A DNA stretch of 64,000 bases, taken from positions 62,997-126,996 of the forward strand of contig NZ_QVQH01000002.1 of NCBI RefSeq assembly GCF_003428645.1, given 5' to 3'. Within the stretch, counting starts at the first letter, position 1. Each line of letters opens with the position of its first letter. The notes beneath the pieces are model-generated. The model did not search any database. It had not been told where the DNA came from and saw only the letters and a list, made by a program, of their open reading frames with translations. The translations under genes and the position numbers were made by a program. Shown here piece after piece: positions 1 through 8,417 of the stretch. This DNA is from Geodermatophilus marinus. GTDB lineage: Bacteria; Actinomycetota; Actinomycetes; Mycobacteriales; Geodermatophilaceae.

Positions 1-2
1 CG

Positions 3-2750
3 CGGCCCTCGCGGTGGTGGGACCTGCCCACGTACGGCTGCGCCGACACCGGGGCCTCCGCAGGGTCGCACCGCTGGCTCGTGGTCGCCAGCGACGCGGC
101 CGGCAACGAGCTGGCCTCCAGCTGGGTCACCGCCACCGTGGGTGCCGCCAACAGCGGCCCCTCCGGGACCTACGGCGACCTCGTCGCCGCCGATGGTGCC
201 AGCGCCCACTGGTCGCTCGGTGAGCTCTCCGGCTCCACGGCCTACGACCGGGTCGGAACCCGGGACATGACCATGAACTCCGGCGTCACCCGCAACCAGG
301 CCGGGGCCCTGGCCGGTGACGGGGGCACGGCGTTCTCCTTCAACGGCACGTCCACCGGTTTCCTGGCCACCACGGCGGCGGCCACCAGTCCGCAGGTCTT
401 CTCGGTCGAGGCGTGGGTCCAGACCACGTCGCGGACCGGCGGGAAGATCGTCGGGTACGGCAACCGCGCGACCGGCACGAGCACCAGCTACGACCGGCAC
501 GTGTTCATGGACGCGGCGGGACGCCTGCACTTCGGCGTCTGGAACGGCGCCCAGCAGCGGGTCGGCACCACCGCGACCTACAACGACGGCCGCTGGCACC
601 ACGTCGTCGCCTCGCTCAGCCACCGGGGCATGGAGCTCTACGTCGACGGCGTCCTCGCGGGGACCCGACCGCAGGTGACCGCCGCCAACCCGTACAGCGG
701 GTTCTGGCGGGTCGGCGGGGACCGCGGCTGGCAGAGCGCCGCGGAGTTCTTCGCCGGGCAGATCGACGAGGTCGCGGTCTACCCGACCGCGTTGTCGGCG
801 CAGCAGGTGGCCGGCCACAACACGACGGGTCGCACCGGTCAGGTGCCGAACACCGCGCCGTCGGCGGTGTTCTCCGCTGCGGTGGCTGATCTGGCGGTGG
901 CGGTGGACGGGTCGGGTTCGGCTGATGCCGATGGTTCGGTGGCCTCCTACGCGTGGGAGTTCGGCGACGGTGGCACCGGTACCGGGGTGACCGCGTCGCA
1001 CGGCTACGCGGCGGCGGGCAGCTACACGGTGCGGTTGACGGTGACCGACGACGACGGGGCGACCGCCTCGACCAGCCGGGTGGTGACGGTGACCGCGCCG
1101 GCCGCCGAGCCGGAGCCGCAGCCCGAGCCGCAGCCGGGTGATGGTGCGCTGGCGGTGGATGCGTTCGACCGTGAGGTGGTCTCCGGTTGGGGGACCGCCG
1201 ATCGGGGCGGCGCCTGGACGGTGGGTGGTTCGGGGAGCACGTCGGTGACCGGTGGCGCCGGTCAGCTCAGCGCCGAGGCCCGGCGGAACGCCTCGGCTCT
1301 GCTGGCGGGGGTCTCCTCGTTGGATGCCGCGGTGCAGGCCGAGCTGGTGGTGCCCGAGCTGGCCACCGGTGGCGGGACCTACGTCAGCGTGGCCACCCGG
1401 CGGGGGGGCACCAGCGACTACCGGTTGCTGCTGCGTTACCGCGGTGACGGCGTGGTCGAGGTCATGCTCGCCCGGCACGTGAACGGGGTGGAGACAATCC
1501 TGACCGGGACGGCGCTGTCCGGCGGGTACTCGCCTGGCCAGTCGGTGACGGTCCGGTTCGAGACCGAGGGCACCGGAACCACGACGCTGCGGGCCAAGGC
1601 CTGGGCGAGCGGGGCCCCGGAGCCGGCGGCCTGGCTGGTGACCGGCACCGACAGCACCGCTGCGCTGCAGCGGGAGGGTGCGGTGTTCCTCTACGAGTAC
1701 GTCTCGGGCAGCGCGACCCGGGCCTCGACTGTGCGGGTGGACGACCTGTGGGTCGGGGCTGCCGGCACCGCTCCGGGCGAGCCGACCGGCACTCCGGTCG
1801 ACCCGGCTCCGGTCAACCAAGCGCCGTCGGCGTCGTTCACGGCGGTACCCACGGAGTTGAGCGCGGCGTTCGACGGGTCGGGTTCGGCTGATGCCGATGG
1901 TTCGGTGGCCTCCTACGCGTGGGAGTTCGGCGACGGTGGCACCGGTACCGGGGTGACCGCGTCGCACGGCTACGCGGCGGCGGGCAGCTACACGGTGCGG
2001 TTGACGGTGACCGACGACGACGGGGCGACCGCCTCGACCAGCCGGGTGGTGACGGTGACCGCGCCGGCCTCCGAGCCGGAGCCGCAACCCGAGCCGCAGC
2101 CGGGTGCCGAGCCGATCGCCGCGGACGCCTTCGGCCGCGAGGTCACCGGCGGCTTCGGCCAGGCGGACCTGGGCGGCAGCTGGACCACCTACGGTGGCGC
2201 GGCCAACGTCGCGGTGACCGACGGCGCGGGGCGGCTGACCGCGAACCCGGGCACCAGCGTCGGCGGCCTGCTGGGTGTCACGGCGGCGGACGTGGCCGTC
2301 CAGGCCGACGTCGTCCTCGAGCGGACGCCCACCGGCGGCGGCATGTGGGTGTCGCTGGGTACCCGTGACGTCGGCGGGACCCGGTACAAGGCCCAGCTGT
2401 GGTTCGCCGCCGACGGCCGCGTGCGGCTGGAGCTGGTCCGGGTGGTCGACTGGGCCGAGACCTTCCTCACGGGGGTCACCCTGCCGGGGACGTACACGCC
2501 CGGCACGGCGCTCACCGTCCGGTACGAGGTCGGCGGCGACGCCCCCGCGGCGCTCCGGGCCAAGGCCTGGACGGCCGGGACGGTGGAGCCGGACTGGCAG
2601 GTGCAGGCGACCGACGGCACGGTGGTGCTGCAGCGGGCCGGCGGCCTGAAGGTGGACGTCTACACCGCCCGGTCGGCCACCGCCGGCAACGCCGTCCGGT
2701 TCGACGACCTGTGGGTCGGACCCGCCGGCCAGGCGCCGCAGGCGCGCTGA
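3..2750 (+). CDS. LamG and PKD repeat surface protein, 5' partial
   Basis: The reading frame is open from the window edge, so the start and any signal peptide lie outside. Visible parts in order: an end of a fibronectin-like segment (VVASDAAGN), a LamG/concanavalin-like jelly-roll domain (about nt 205-805; FSVEAWV, GRWHHVVASL, GQIDEVAVYP), a PKD domain (about nt 850-1100; YAWEFGDG, YTVRLTVTDDDGATAS), a beta-rich module ending DDLWVG (about nt 1140-1760), a second PKD (about nt 1815-2070) and a second copy of the beta-rich module (about nt 2110-2735). The linkers are Pro/Glu/Gln repeats (PEPQPEPQPG). LamG and PKD domains are extracellular carbohydrate- or protein-binding modules, so a secreted or wall-associated adhesin or sugar-binding protein is likely. 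No catalytic domain or C-terminal anchor is visible. It lies just before the polysaccharide locus, which fits a matrix role, but that is inference. Confidence 0.88.
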   Translation, partial: RPSRWWDLPTYGCADTGASAGSHRWLVVASDAAGNELASSWVTATVGAANSGPSGTYGDLVAADGASAHWSLGELSGSTAYDRVGTRDMTMNSGVTRNQAGALAGDGGTAFSFNGTSTGFLATTAAATSPQVFSVEAWVQTTSRTGGKIVGYGNRATGTSTSYDRHVFMDAAGRLHFGVWNGAQQRVGTTATYNDGRWHHVVASLSHRGMELYVDGVLAGTRPQVTAANPYSGFWRVGGDRGWQSAAEFFAGQIDEVAVYPTALSAQQVAGHNTTGRTGQVPNTAPSAVFSAAVADLAVAVDGSGSADADGSVASYAWEFGDGGTGTGVTASHGYAAAGSYTVRLTVTDDDGATASTSRVVTVTAPAAEPEPQPEPQPGDGALAVDAFDREVVSGWGTADRGGAWTVGGSGSTSVTGGAGQLSAEARRNASALLAGVSSLDAAVQAELVVPELATGGGTYVSVATRRGGTSDYRLLLRYRGDGVVEVMLARHVNGVETILTGTALSGGYSPGQSVTVRFETEGTGTTTLRAKAWASGAPEPAAWLVTGTDSTAALQREGAVFLYEYVSGSATRASTVRVDDLWVGAAGTAPGEPTGTPVDPAPVNQAPSASFTAVPTELSAAFDGSGSADADGSVASYAWEFGDGGTGTGVTASHGYAAAGSYTVRLTVTDDDGATASTSRVVTVTAPASEPEPQPEPQPGAEPIAADAFGREVTGGFGQADLGGSWTTYGGAANVAVTDGAGRLTANPGTSVGGLLGVTAADVAVQADVVLERTPTGGGMWVSLGTRDVGGTRYKAQLWFAADGRVRLELVRVVDWAETFLTGVTLPGTYTPGTALTVRYEVGGDAPAALRAKAWTAGTVEPDWQVQATDGTVVLQRAGGLKVDVYTARSATAGNAVRFDDLWVGPAGQAPQAR
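906..1140 (+). repeat. PKD-domain repeat, copy 1
   Basis: This 235-nt segment is repeated 966 nt downstream (1872-2106) with only two base differences (G1104/T2070 and G1121/A2087). It encodes most of the PKD domain and the Pro-Glu-Gln linker. The flanking LamG and beta modules differ far more between copies, which points to recent duplication or gene conversion. Confidence 0.9.
1872..2106 (+). repeat. PKD-domain repeat, copy 2
   Basis: Second copy of the 235-nt PKD and linker segment at 906-1140, in the same frame (offset 966 nt, 322 codons). Confidence 0.9.
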
Positions 2751-2761
2751 CCGCACCTCTC

Positions 2762-2805
2762 GACGACCGCACCCCCGACGGCTCACCGTCGGGGGTGAGG
2801 TCGTC
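2762..2805 (+). terminator. strong hairpin terminator after the LamG/PKD gene
   Basis: An inverted repeat with arms of about 20 nt (one mismatch) and a CTCA loop starts 11 nt after the stop codon. There is no T-tract, as is usual for terminators in very GC-rich actinobacteria. It separates the surface-protein gene from the polysaccharide locus. Confidence 0.75.
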
Positions 2806-2907
2806 CCGGCATCCCCCTGCCGGGGGACGACGACCGGACCCGGGGGCGCGCACCATCGACGCGCCCGGCCGGGCAGACCGGCGTCCGGGCAGCGGGGGAG
2901 GACCACC

Positions 2908-3930
2908 ATGACGCACGTTGCCGCGACGGCAGCTCCAGCCCCGGACCTCCCGGCGGGTGGGGGACCCATCGGGGTCGTCGTCGTCTCGTACGGCTCGGCC
3001 GACCTGCTCCGCCGCACCCTCGGCCGTTCCGGCCTGGGCGGCGACGACGTGTGCGTCGTCGTGGTGGACAACTACTCCACGGCGGCCAACCGCCGGGCCG
3101 TCGCGGAGCTCGGCCAGGCCCACGGCTGGACCGTGGTCTGCCTGCCGGACAACCGAGGCTTCGGCGCGGCCACCAACGTGGGCATCGCACGGGCCCGTGA
3201 GCTGGGCTGCGAGACCTTCTGCTGCCTCAACCCCGATGCCTCGGTGACCCCCGAGGTGGTCGAGCAGCTCCGGGTCGCGAGCCTCGCCGACGCCACCTCG
3301 GTGCTGGCACCGCGCATCGTCGACTCCACCGGCCGGACCGTGTTCGCCGGCTCCACGCTCGGCCTCGCGGACGGCCGCACCGGCGCACCGCACAGCCCGA
3401 CCCGGTCGCGCGGCCCGGTCGAGAACTGGTTGACCGGCGCCTGTCTGGTCCTCTCCGCCGGGATGGTGGACAGCACCGGCGGGTTCGCCGAGGACTACTT
3501 CCTCTACTGGGAGGACGTCGATCTCTGCCACCGCGTGCTCGCGGCCGGCGGCTCGCTGGTGATCCGCACCGACCTGGTCGCCGTCCACGACGAGGGCGGC
3601 ACCCAGGGGGAGCGCCGGGGCAGGGCCAAGTCCGACCTCTACTACCGCTACAACACCCGCAACCGGCTGCTGTTCGCCGCGCGCAACCTGTCCCGTCCGC
3701 AGCTGCTCGGCTGGTTGCTGCGGACCCCGGCGGTCAGCTGGGAGATCCTGCTGCGCGGTGGACGTCGGCAGCTGCTGCACTCCCCGCGCCCCCTGCTGGC
3801 GGCGGTGCGCGGTACCGGGGAGGGCCTGGCGATCGGCATAGCCGCCCTGCTGCTGCGGCGGCGGTCCGGGCCCGGCGGTCGCCATGCGCCGGCCCGCTGT
3901 CGCCGGCACCTGGCCCGGGGAAGAGGGTGA
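2908..3930 (+). CDS. glycosyltransferase family 2 (rhamnosyltransferase-like)
   Basis: A 340-residue GT-A type transferase, expected to move a sugar from a nucleotide donor to the growing repeat unit at the inner membrane. Motifs: nucleotide-binding start GVVVVSYGS (21-30), VVVDNYS, the WbbL-type NRGFGAATNVGIARA (82-95), metal-binding NPD (108-110), and EDVDLCHR near residue 197, the ED motif that usually carries the catalytic base. The C-terminus has a basic, possibly membrane-associated stretch. The ATG has a good ribosome site (GGGGGAGG, 6 nt away). Its stop overlaps the next start (GTGA at 3927), so the two glycosyltransferases are probably translated together. The donor sugar cannot be read from sequence; the WbbL-like layout makes rhamnose one option. 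Confidence 0.88.
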   Translation: MTHVAATAAPAPDLPAGGGPIGVVVVSYGSADLLRRTLGRSGLGGDDVCVVVVDNYSTAANRRAVAELGQAHGWTVVCLPDNRGFGAATNVGIARARELGCETFCCLNPDASVTPEVVEQLRVASLADATSVLAPRIVDSTGRTVFAGSTLGLADGRTGAPHSPTRSRGPVENWLTGACLVLSAGMVDSTGGFAEDYFLYWEDVDLCHRVLAAGGSLVIRTDLVAVHDEGGTQGERRGRAKSDLYYRYNTRNRLLFAARNLSRPQLLGWLLRTPAVSWEILLRGGRRQLLHSPRPLLAAVRGTGEGLAIGIAALLLRRRSGPGGRHAPARCRRHLARGRG

Positions 3931-4940
3931 CGTCGGTGTCCGTCGCCGCCGCGCCGCTGCCCACCGCACCCGTGCCGGTCACCGTCGCCGTGCCCACCTA
4001 CCGGCGACCGGCCGAATTGCGCGCGCTGCTGCCCGAGCTGGTCGTGCAGGCCGCCGAGGTCACGGATGCCTCACGGGGGCGGTACACCGTCGACGTCCTG
4101 GTGGTCGACAACGACCCGGAGGGCAGCGCCGCGGCGGTCGTGACCGCTGTCGCGCTGCCAGGCGTCCGGTACGCGGCCGAGCCCCGTCCCGGGATCGCCG
4201 CCGTCCGCAACCGGGCCCTCGACGAGGCGTCCGGTGCGCGGCTGCTGGCCTTCATCGACGACGACGAGCGTCCGCGGGCGGGCTGGCTGGCGTGCCTGCT
4301 CGACGCCTGGGATACGACCGGAGCTGCGGCGGTGTCGGGCCGGGTGCTGGCCGAGTACGCCGGGGAGCTGGACCCGTGGCTGCGGGCCGGGGACTTCTTC
4401 GTCCGCCGCAGCCTCCCCACCGGCACCGAGATCGACATCGCCGCGACCGGCAACCTGCTGCTCGACCTCGATCAGATCCGCCAGACCGGTACCCGCTTCG
4501 AGGCGGCCCTCGGCATGGCCGGTGGCGAGGACACGCTGTTCAGTCGCTCCCTGGTCCGCGCCGGACGACGGATGGTGTGGTGTGACGAGTCGGCCGTGGT
4601 GGACCAGGTGCCGGCCGAGCGGATGACCCGCGCATGGGTGCTCGCCCGGGCCTGGAGCCACGGGAACGCGGCGCTGCTCACCGAGCTGCGGCTCACCCCC
4701 GCAGCGTTGCCCCGGCTCGCGGTGCGGGCGCGCGGCCTCGGGCGGGGTGCCCTGCGGGTCGCCGGCGGAGGGGTCCGGTGGACGTGGGGTGTGCTGAGCC
4801 GGTCGCACCGCCACCAGGCCCGCGGACTGCGCACGGTCCTCCGCGGGGCGGGCATGGCAGGTGGCGCCGTCGGTGTGGTGTACGAGGAATACGCCCGCGA
4901 CGGCCGCCGCTGGCACCTCGCCCGGGTGGCCGCGCGGTGA
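3927..4940 (+). CDS. glycosyltransferase family 2
   Basis: A 337-residue GT2 enzyme. Motifs: VAVPTYRRP (21-28), VVDNDPEGS (59-67), EPRPGIAAVRNRALD (85-99) and metal-binding IDDDE (110-114), followed by a GGEDTLFSRSLVRAG segment that places the catalytic region near residues 190-205. This layout resembles succinoglycan-type GT2 enzymes. It starts with GTG inside the upstream stop codon and its own stop overlaps the GTG of the next gene (4937), so genes 2908-5692 form one tightly coupled unit. It probably adds a second sugar to the lipid-linked repeat unit. Substrate unknown. Confidence 0.87.
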   Translation: MTSVSVAAAPLPTAPVPVTVAVPTYRRPAELRALLPELVVQAAEVTDASRGRYTVDVLVVDNDPEGSAAAVVTAVALPGVRYAAEPRPGIAAVRNRALDEASGARLLAFIDDDERPRAGWLACLLDAWDTTGAAAVSGRVLAEYAGELDPWLRAGDFFVRRSLPTGTEIDIAATGNLLLDLDQIRQTGTRFEAALGMAGGEDTLFSRSLVRAGRRMVWCDESAVVDQVPAERMTRAWVLARAWSHGNAALLTELRLTPAALPRLAVRARGLGRGALRVAGGGVRWTWGVLSRSHRHQARGLRTVLRGAGMAGGAVGVVYEEYARDGRRWHLARVAAR

Positions 4941-5692
4941 CCGGCCGCACCGCTGCGGTCCGGGTGGCCCGGTCCGGCCGTCGCAGCCTCGTCGGGGCCG
5001 CGCGCCGCGGCGCCGGCCGGCTGGCCGGGTCGGCTGTCGCCGTCCGGACCGCTGAGCGGCACGTCGTCCTCACCTTCGACGACGGCCCGGAGCCGGGCGG
5101 CACCGACCGGGTGCTCGCCGCCCTGGCCGACGCCGGGGCGACTGCCACGTTCTTCGTGCTGCTCAGCCGGGCCCGCCGGTACCCCGGCCTGCTGGCGGAG
5201 GTCGTGGCCGCCGGCCACGAGGTGGCGCTGCACGGGGTCGACCACCGGGCACTGCCCGACCTGCCGCTCGCCGAGGTCGCCCGCCTGGTCCGCACCGGGA
5301 AGGCCGAGCTCGAGGACGCCACCGGGCGCGCCGTCCGCTGGCACCGTCCCCCGTACGGCCGGCAGACCCCGCGGACCTGGCGCGCGGTGGTCCAGGCCGG
5401 TCTGCTGCCGGTGCTCTGGGGACCCACGACCTGGGACTGGCGCGACGTCAGCCACGCCGAGCGGCTGGCCAAGGCGCAGGAGGGGGTGGGACCCGGCGCG
5501 ATCGTGCTGGCGCACGACGGCTTCGCCGGTCCGGAGGACCTCGCCTGGGACGGCCCGGGGCCGGTCCTCGACCGCGGCCGGCTCATCGCCGACGTCCTCG
5601 CCGGGTACGCCGCGCGTGGCCTGGCGACGCGGTCGCTGGCCGAGGCCCTCACGGCGGGCACGCTGATCCGCGAGGCCCGCTTCGTCGGCTGA
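4937..5692 (+). CDS. polysaccharide deacetylase (NodB/CE4 family)
   Basis: A 252-residue CE4 enzyme, expected to remove N- or O-acetyl groups from a polysaccharide with a divalent metal. Motif 1 TFDDGP (46-51) carries the catalytic base and a metal-binding Asp; motif 2 is HGVDH in place of H-S/T-x-x-H-P; motif 3 is RPPYG; motif 4 has WDWRD. The GTG at 4937 overlaps the upstream TGA (GTGA); an in-frame extension further upstream would run through the glycosyltransferase gene and was not used. No signal peptide is obvious, though the start is rich in Arg and small residues, so the site of action (cytoplasmic or outside) is uncertain. It probably edits the repeat unit made by the two coupled transferases. 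A second deacetylase lies at 18910. Confidence 0.85.
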   Translation: MTGRTAAVRVARSGRRSLVGAARRGAGRLAGSAVAVRTAERHVVLTFDDGPEPGGTDRVLAALADAGATATFFVLLSRARRYPGLLAEVVAAGHEVALHGVDHRALPDLPLAEVARLVRTGKAELEDATGRAVRWHRPPYGRQTPRTWRAVVQAGLLPVLWGPTTWDWRDVSHAERLAKAQEGVGPGAIVLAHDGFAGPEDLAWDGPGPVLDRGRLIADVLAGYAARGLATRSLAEALTAGTLIREARFVG

Positions 5693-5703
5693 CCGGGGGT
5701 CAG
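5689..5703. terminator. short palindrome at convergent gene ends
   Basis: CTGACC-GGG-GGTCAG forms 6-bp arms and contains both stop codons of the convergent deacetylase and glycosyltransferase genes. It may act as a weak two-way terminator; the arms are short. Confidence 0.3.
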
Positions 5704-6725
5704 GTCCGCAGCAGGTCCCGCGCCCGGCGGTAGGCCGCCGCGTGCGCGCGCCCGGCCCGGTCCCAGTCCCGGCGGGAGAGCTCCGGGGCGGCCGACGGCG
5801 GGGCCTCCCGCAGCTCCGTCAGTGCGGCCAGCAGGTGGGCGCCGGTGAGCGGGCCGCTGAAGCGGTGGACCCACCCGGGACCGACCTCCTCGGCCAGCTC
5901 CCGGTTGACCGGGTTGTCCGGGACCAGCACCGGCGTCCCCAGGGAGAGGGCGGCGAGCGCGCCTCCCGAGTTGTGCATCTCCCGGTAGGGCAGCACGACC
6001 AGCTCCGCGGCGGACACCTCGGCGACCAGCTCGGCGTCGGTCAGGAAGTCCAGGGCCAGGGAGATCCGCGGGTCCCGACCGGCTGCGGTCTGCAGCCGGT
6101 CGGCCAGGTCGCCGGAGGTCGGTCGGCCCGCGATCCGCAGCGTGAGGTCCGGGGCGTCGATCTCCTGGAACGCCTCGACCAGCCGGTCGACGCCCTTGTA
6201 CCGCCGCACCTGTCCCACGAAGGCCAACCGTCCCGGGCTCCGGTCGCCCCGCGGATGGGCGGCGTACCAGTCGCGGTAGTGACCGTGCAGGACCGTCTCC
6301 ACCGGGGTGCCGGGGTCCAGCTCGGTCCGCTCGTTGATCCGGATGCGCAGCGTGGTCCGGCGTTCGGCCCAGCGCAGCAGCGCCACCTCGCGCCGGGAGA
6401 TGCCCTCGGGCAGGTGCAGGTTGTGCACGGTCCGCACCAAGGGGGTGCGGGTGATCCGCAGCCGCAGCACCAGCAGCCCGAACAGGACCTGGCGGACGAG
6501 CTCCTTCAGCGGGCTGTGTCCCGACACCAGGATCTCCGGCCAGTGCGCGTGGAACACGTCGTAGCGGGCGGTCAGTGCCCGTCGCCAGGAGAAGGTCAGC
6601 ACCCGGACGCCGGGCAGCTCGTCCAGAGCGGTGTGCAGCATGACCACGTAGGGGTTCGTGGTCGCCCGGGGCTCGGGGAACGACTGCAGGACGACCAGCT
6701 GGTCCTCTCGCTGACTGGACCGCAC
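5700..6725 (-). CDS. glycosyltransferase family 4 (GT-B fold)
   Basis: A 341-residue GT-B transferase. Visible: VFHAHWPEIL near residue 55, acceptor-domain RTVHNLHLPEG, the donor-domain start LAFVGQVRRYKGVDRLVEAF (near 175), and the nucleotide-sugar loop ELVVLPYREMHNSGGALAALSLGTPVLV, which matches the GT4 E-x7-E region although Ser/Gly replace part of it. The start is the GTG at 6725 because GGAGGT stands 5 nt before it; a longer in-frame extension to about 7079 has poor coding character. It is transcribed against the flanking sugar genes and has its own promoter region in 6726-6925. Likely adds one sugar of the exopolysaccharide; donor unknown. Confidence 0.85.
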   Translation of the reverse strand: MRSSQREDQLVVLQSFPEPRATTNPYVVMLHTALDELPGVRVLTFSWRRALTARYDVFHAHWPEILVSGHSPLKELVRQVLFGLLVLRLRITRTPLVRTVHNLHLPEGISRREVALLRWAERRTTLRIRINERTELDPGTPVETVLHGHYRDWYAAHPRGDRSPGRLAFVGQVRRYKGVDRLVEAFQEIDAPDLTLRIAGRPTSGDLADRLQTAAGRDPRISLALDFLTDAELVAEVSAAELVVLPYREMHNSGGALAALSLGTPVLVPDNPVNRELAEEVGPGWVHRFSGPLTGAHLLAALTELREAPPSAAPELSRRDWDRAGRAHAAAYRRARDLLRT

Positions 6726-6863
6726 GATCGACCTCCGACCACCCGGGCGAGGCGACGCGGGTGGTCGCCGGGACGTCCCCGATCCTCCCCGGAGCGGGGG
6801 ACGGGAGTCCTCGCCCCATGGGGTGAGCCACCTCCTGCGGAGCCGGTGGGCGGACGCGGGCCC

Positions 6864-6874
6864 GTGCTTGCATC
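6864..6874 (+). promoter_or_regulatory. GTGCTTGCATC element upstream of the FrhB-like gene
   Basis: GTGCTTGCATC lies 62 nt before the ATG at 6926 and recurs 69 nt before the ATG at 8418. In both places it is followed after about 10 nt by CCGGCCG(G)TCC. It may be a shared promoter or operator; no clear -10 box was found. Confidence 0.35.
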
Positions 6875-6925
6875 CGGTGCGTCCCCGGCCGGTCCCGGCG
6901 CGGGGCTCCCGGACGAGAGACGACG

Positions 6926-8311
6926 ATGCGAGCCGACGACCCGTGCGCCCTGCACCCCGGGACCCGGACCAGCCGGGACCCGCTCGCGGTGACCCCGGCA
7001 CCGGCGCGGCCGGCGGGAACGGGGACGACCGCGGGTCCGGGGGACGGGCCTCCCGGGAGCCTCGAGCGCTCGGTCGCACGGGTTGTCGACGCCGGCAACT
7101 GCTCCGGCTGCGGCGCCTGCACGCTGCTCGACCCGGGGCTGACGATGCGGCTGGACCCGGAGGGCTTCATCCGGCCGGTGCCGGTCGGCAGCGGTCCACG
7201 GCCGGTCGCCTCCCGTGCCCAGGAGCGCGCCTTCCGGGCGGCCTGCCCCGGCCGTCGCGTGCGCGCACAACGGCCGGCGGGATCCCGGCGGGATCCGCAG
7301 CTTGGACCGGTCGTCGCCGTCTGGGAGGCCTGGGCCGTCGACCCGGAGATCCGCCATCGCGGCAGCAGCGGTGGCACGCTCACAGCGCTGGCCGCGTGGC
7401 TCGCCGAGACCGGGCAGGCCGCGCAGGTCGTAGGCGCGCGATCCGACGCCGACGAGCCCCGCCGGACGGTCCCGGTCCGCATCACCACCCGGGCCGACGC
7501 GCTGACCTCGGCCGGGTCCCGGTACGCGCCGGTGGCCACCGCCGGCCACCCGGCCGCCACCGACCCGGGGGGTGCCGTCATCGGCCGGCCCTGCGAGGTC
7601 GCCGCCCTGCGGGCGCTCCCCACTGCCGGCCACGGGGGCGCCCGACCCCTGCTGCTGTCCTTCTTCTGCGCCGGGGTGCCGTCCCAGCACGCCACCTCCG
7701 ACCTGCTCACCGCTCTCGGCGTCCCGCAGGGGGAGGAGTTGCAGTCCCTGCGCTACCGCGGGCACGGCTGGCCGGGGGAGTTCACCGCCGTCACCCGGGC
7801 CGGCCGGCAGGTCAGGGCATCCTACGACGAGTCGTGGGGGCGGCACCTCGGCCCGGCCGTGCAGTGGCGGTGCAAGATCTGCCCGGACGGCGTCGGGGAG
7901 AGCGCCGACATCGCCGCCGGTGACTACTGGCGCAGCGACGACCGCGGCTACCCCGACTTCACCGAGGGGAGCGGCGTCAGCGTCCTGGTCGCCCGCACCG
8001 AGCGCGGGCGCGCCACTGTCGAGCGGGCCGTCGCCGCCGGCGTCCTCGAGGTCCGCCCGATCACCGCCGGAAGCGTGGCCGCGGTGCAGCCGTTGCAGGT
8101 CCGGCGCCGGGCGACCCTCCTCGGCCGGCTGCTGGGCGCCCGGCTGGCGGGGCGTCCGGTGCCCTCCGTCCGCGGGTTCGGCCTCCTCCGCCTGGCCTCC
8201 GGTCAGCCGCGCGAGACCGTGCGGACGGCTCGGGGCACGCACCGGCGCAGCCGGGACCGGCGCGACGGCCCGGCGGCCGGCACCGCCGGGCGGCCTCGCC
8301 CGATCGGATGA
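6926..8311 (+). CDS. FrhB/FdhB-like coenzyme F420 hydrogenase beta-subunit family protein
   Basis: A 461-residue protein with the FrhB_FdhB N- and C-terminal domains. The N-terminal CSGCGAC (Cys59, 62, 65) and C-terminal CKICPDGVGESADIAAGDYW region (Cys316, 319) are likely iron-sulfur ligands; RHRGSSGGTLTALAAWL and GRPCEVAALRAL are typical of the family. In methanogens FrhB binds FAD and reduces F420, but homologues often sit in bacterial polysaccharide loci beside pyruvyltransferases, where their reaction is not established. A redox step on a sugar or lipid carrier is a reasonable guess. The first 50 residues are low-complexity, so the true start may be later. The next gene, 106 nt downstream, encodes a pyruvyltransferase and shares an upstream element. 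Confidence 0.83.
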   Translation: MRADDPCALHPGTRTSRDPLAVTPAPARPAGTGTTAGPGDGPPGSLERSVARVVDAGNCSGCGACTLLDPGLTMRLDPEGFIRPVPVGSGPRPVASRAQERAFRAACPGRRVRAQRPAGSRRDPQLGPVVAVWEAWAVDPEIRHRGSSGGTLTALAAWLAETGQAAQVVGARSDADEPRRTVPVRITTRADALTSAGSRYAPVATAGHPAATDPGGAVIGRPCEVAALRALPTAGHGGARPLLLSFFCAGVPSQHATSDLLTALGVPQGEELQSLRYRGHGWPGEFTAVTRAGRQVRASYDESWGRHLGPAVQWRCKICPDGVGESADIAAGDYWRSDDRGYPDFTEGSGVSVLVARTERGRATVERAVAAGVLEVRPITAGSVAAVQPLQVRRRATLLGRLLGARLAGRPVPSVRGFGLLRLASGQPRETVRTARGTHRRSRDRRDGPAAGTAGRPRPIG

Positions 8312-8329
8312 GCCGCCCTCTCCGCAGTC

Positions 8330-8381
8330 GTCGGACGGGTCGTTCCGGGTGCTTGCATCGCTGGGCTCCCGGCCGTCCGAC
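8330..8381 (+). promoter_or_regulatory. inverted repeat and GTGCTTGCATC element before the pyruvyltransferase gene
   Basis: Perfect 9-nt arms GTCGGACGG (8330-8338) and CCGTCCGAC (8373-8381) enclose the GTGCTTGCATC element (8349-8359) also found at 6864. The palindrome could be an operator or a terminator for the FrhB-like gene. The pyruvyltransferase ATG follows 36 nt later with a GGGGGA ribosome site. Confidence 0.4.
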
Positions 8382-8417
8382 CCGACGTCCGCGGACCACG
8401 TCTCGTTGGGGGAACCG

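Noticed and set aside
6926-8311. A true F420-reducing hydrogenase subunit
   Set aside because: No hydrogenase large or small subunit lies nearby and the setting is a polysaccharide locus; only the family fold is claimed.
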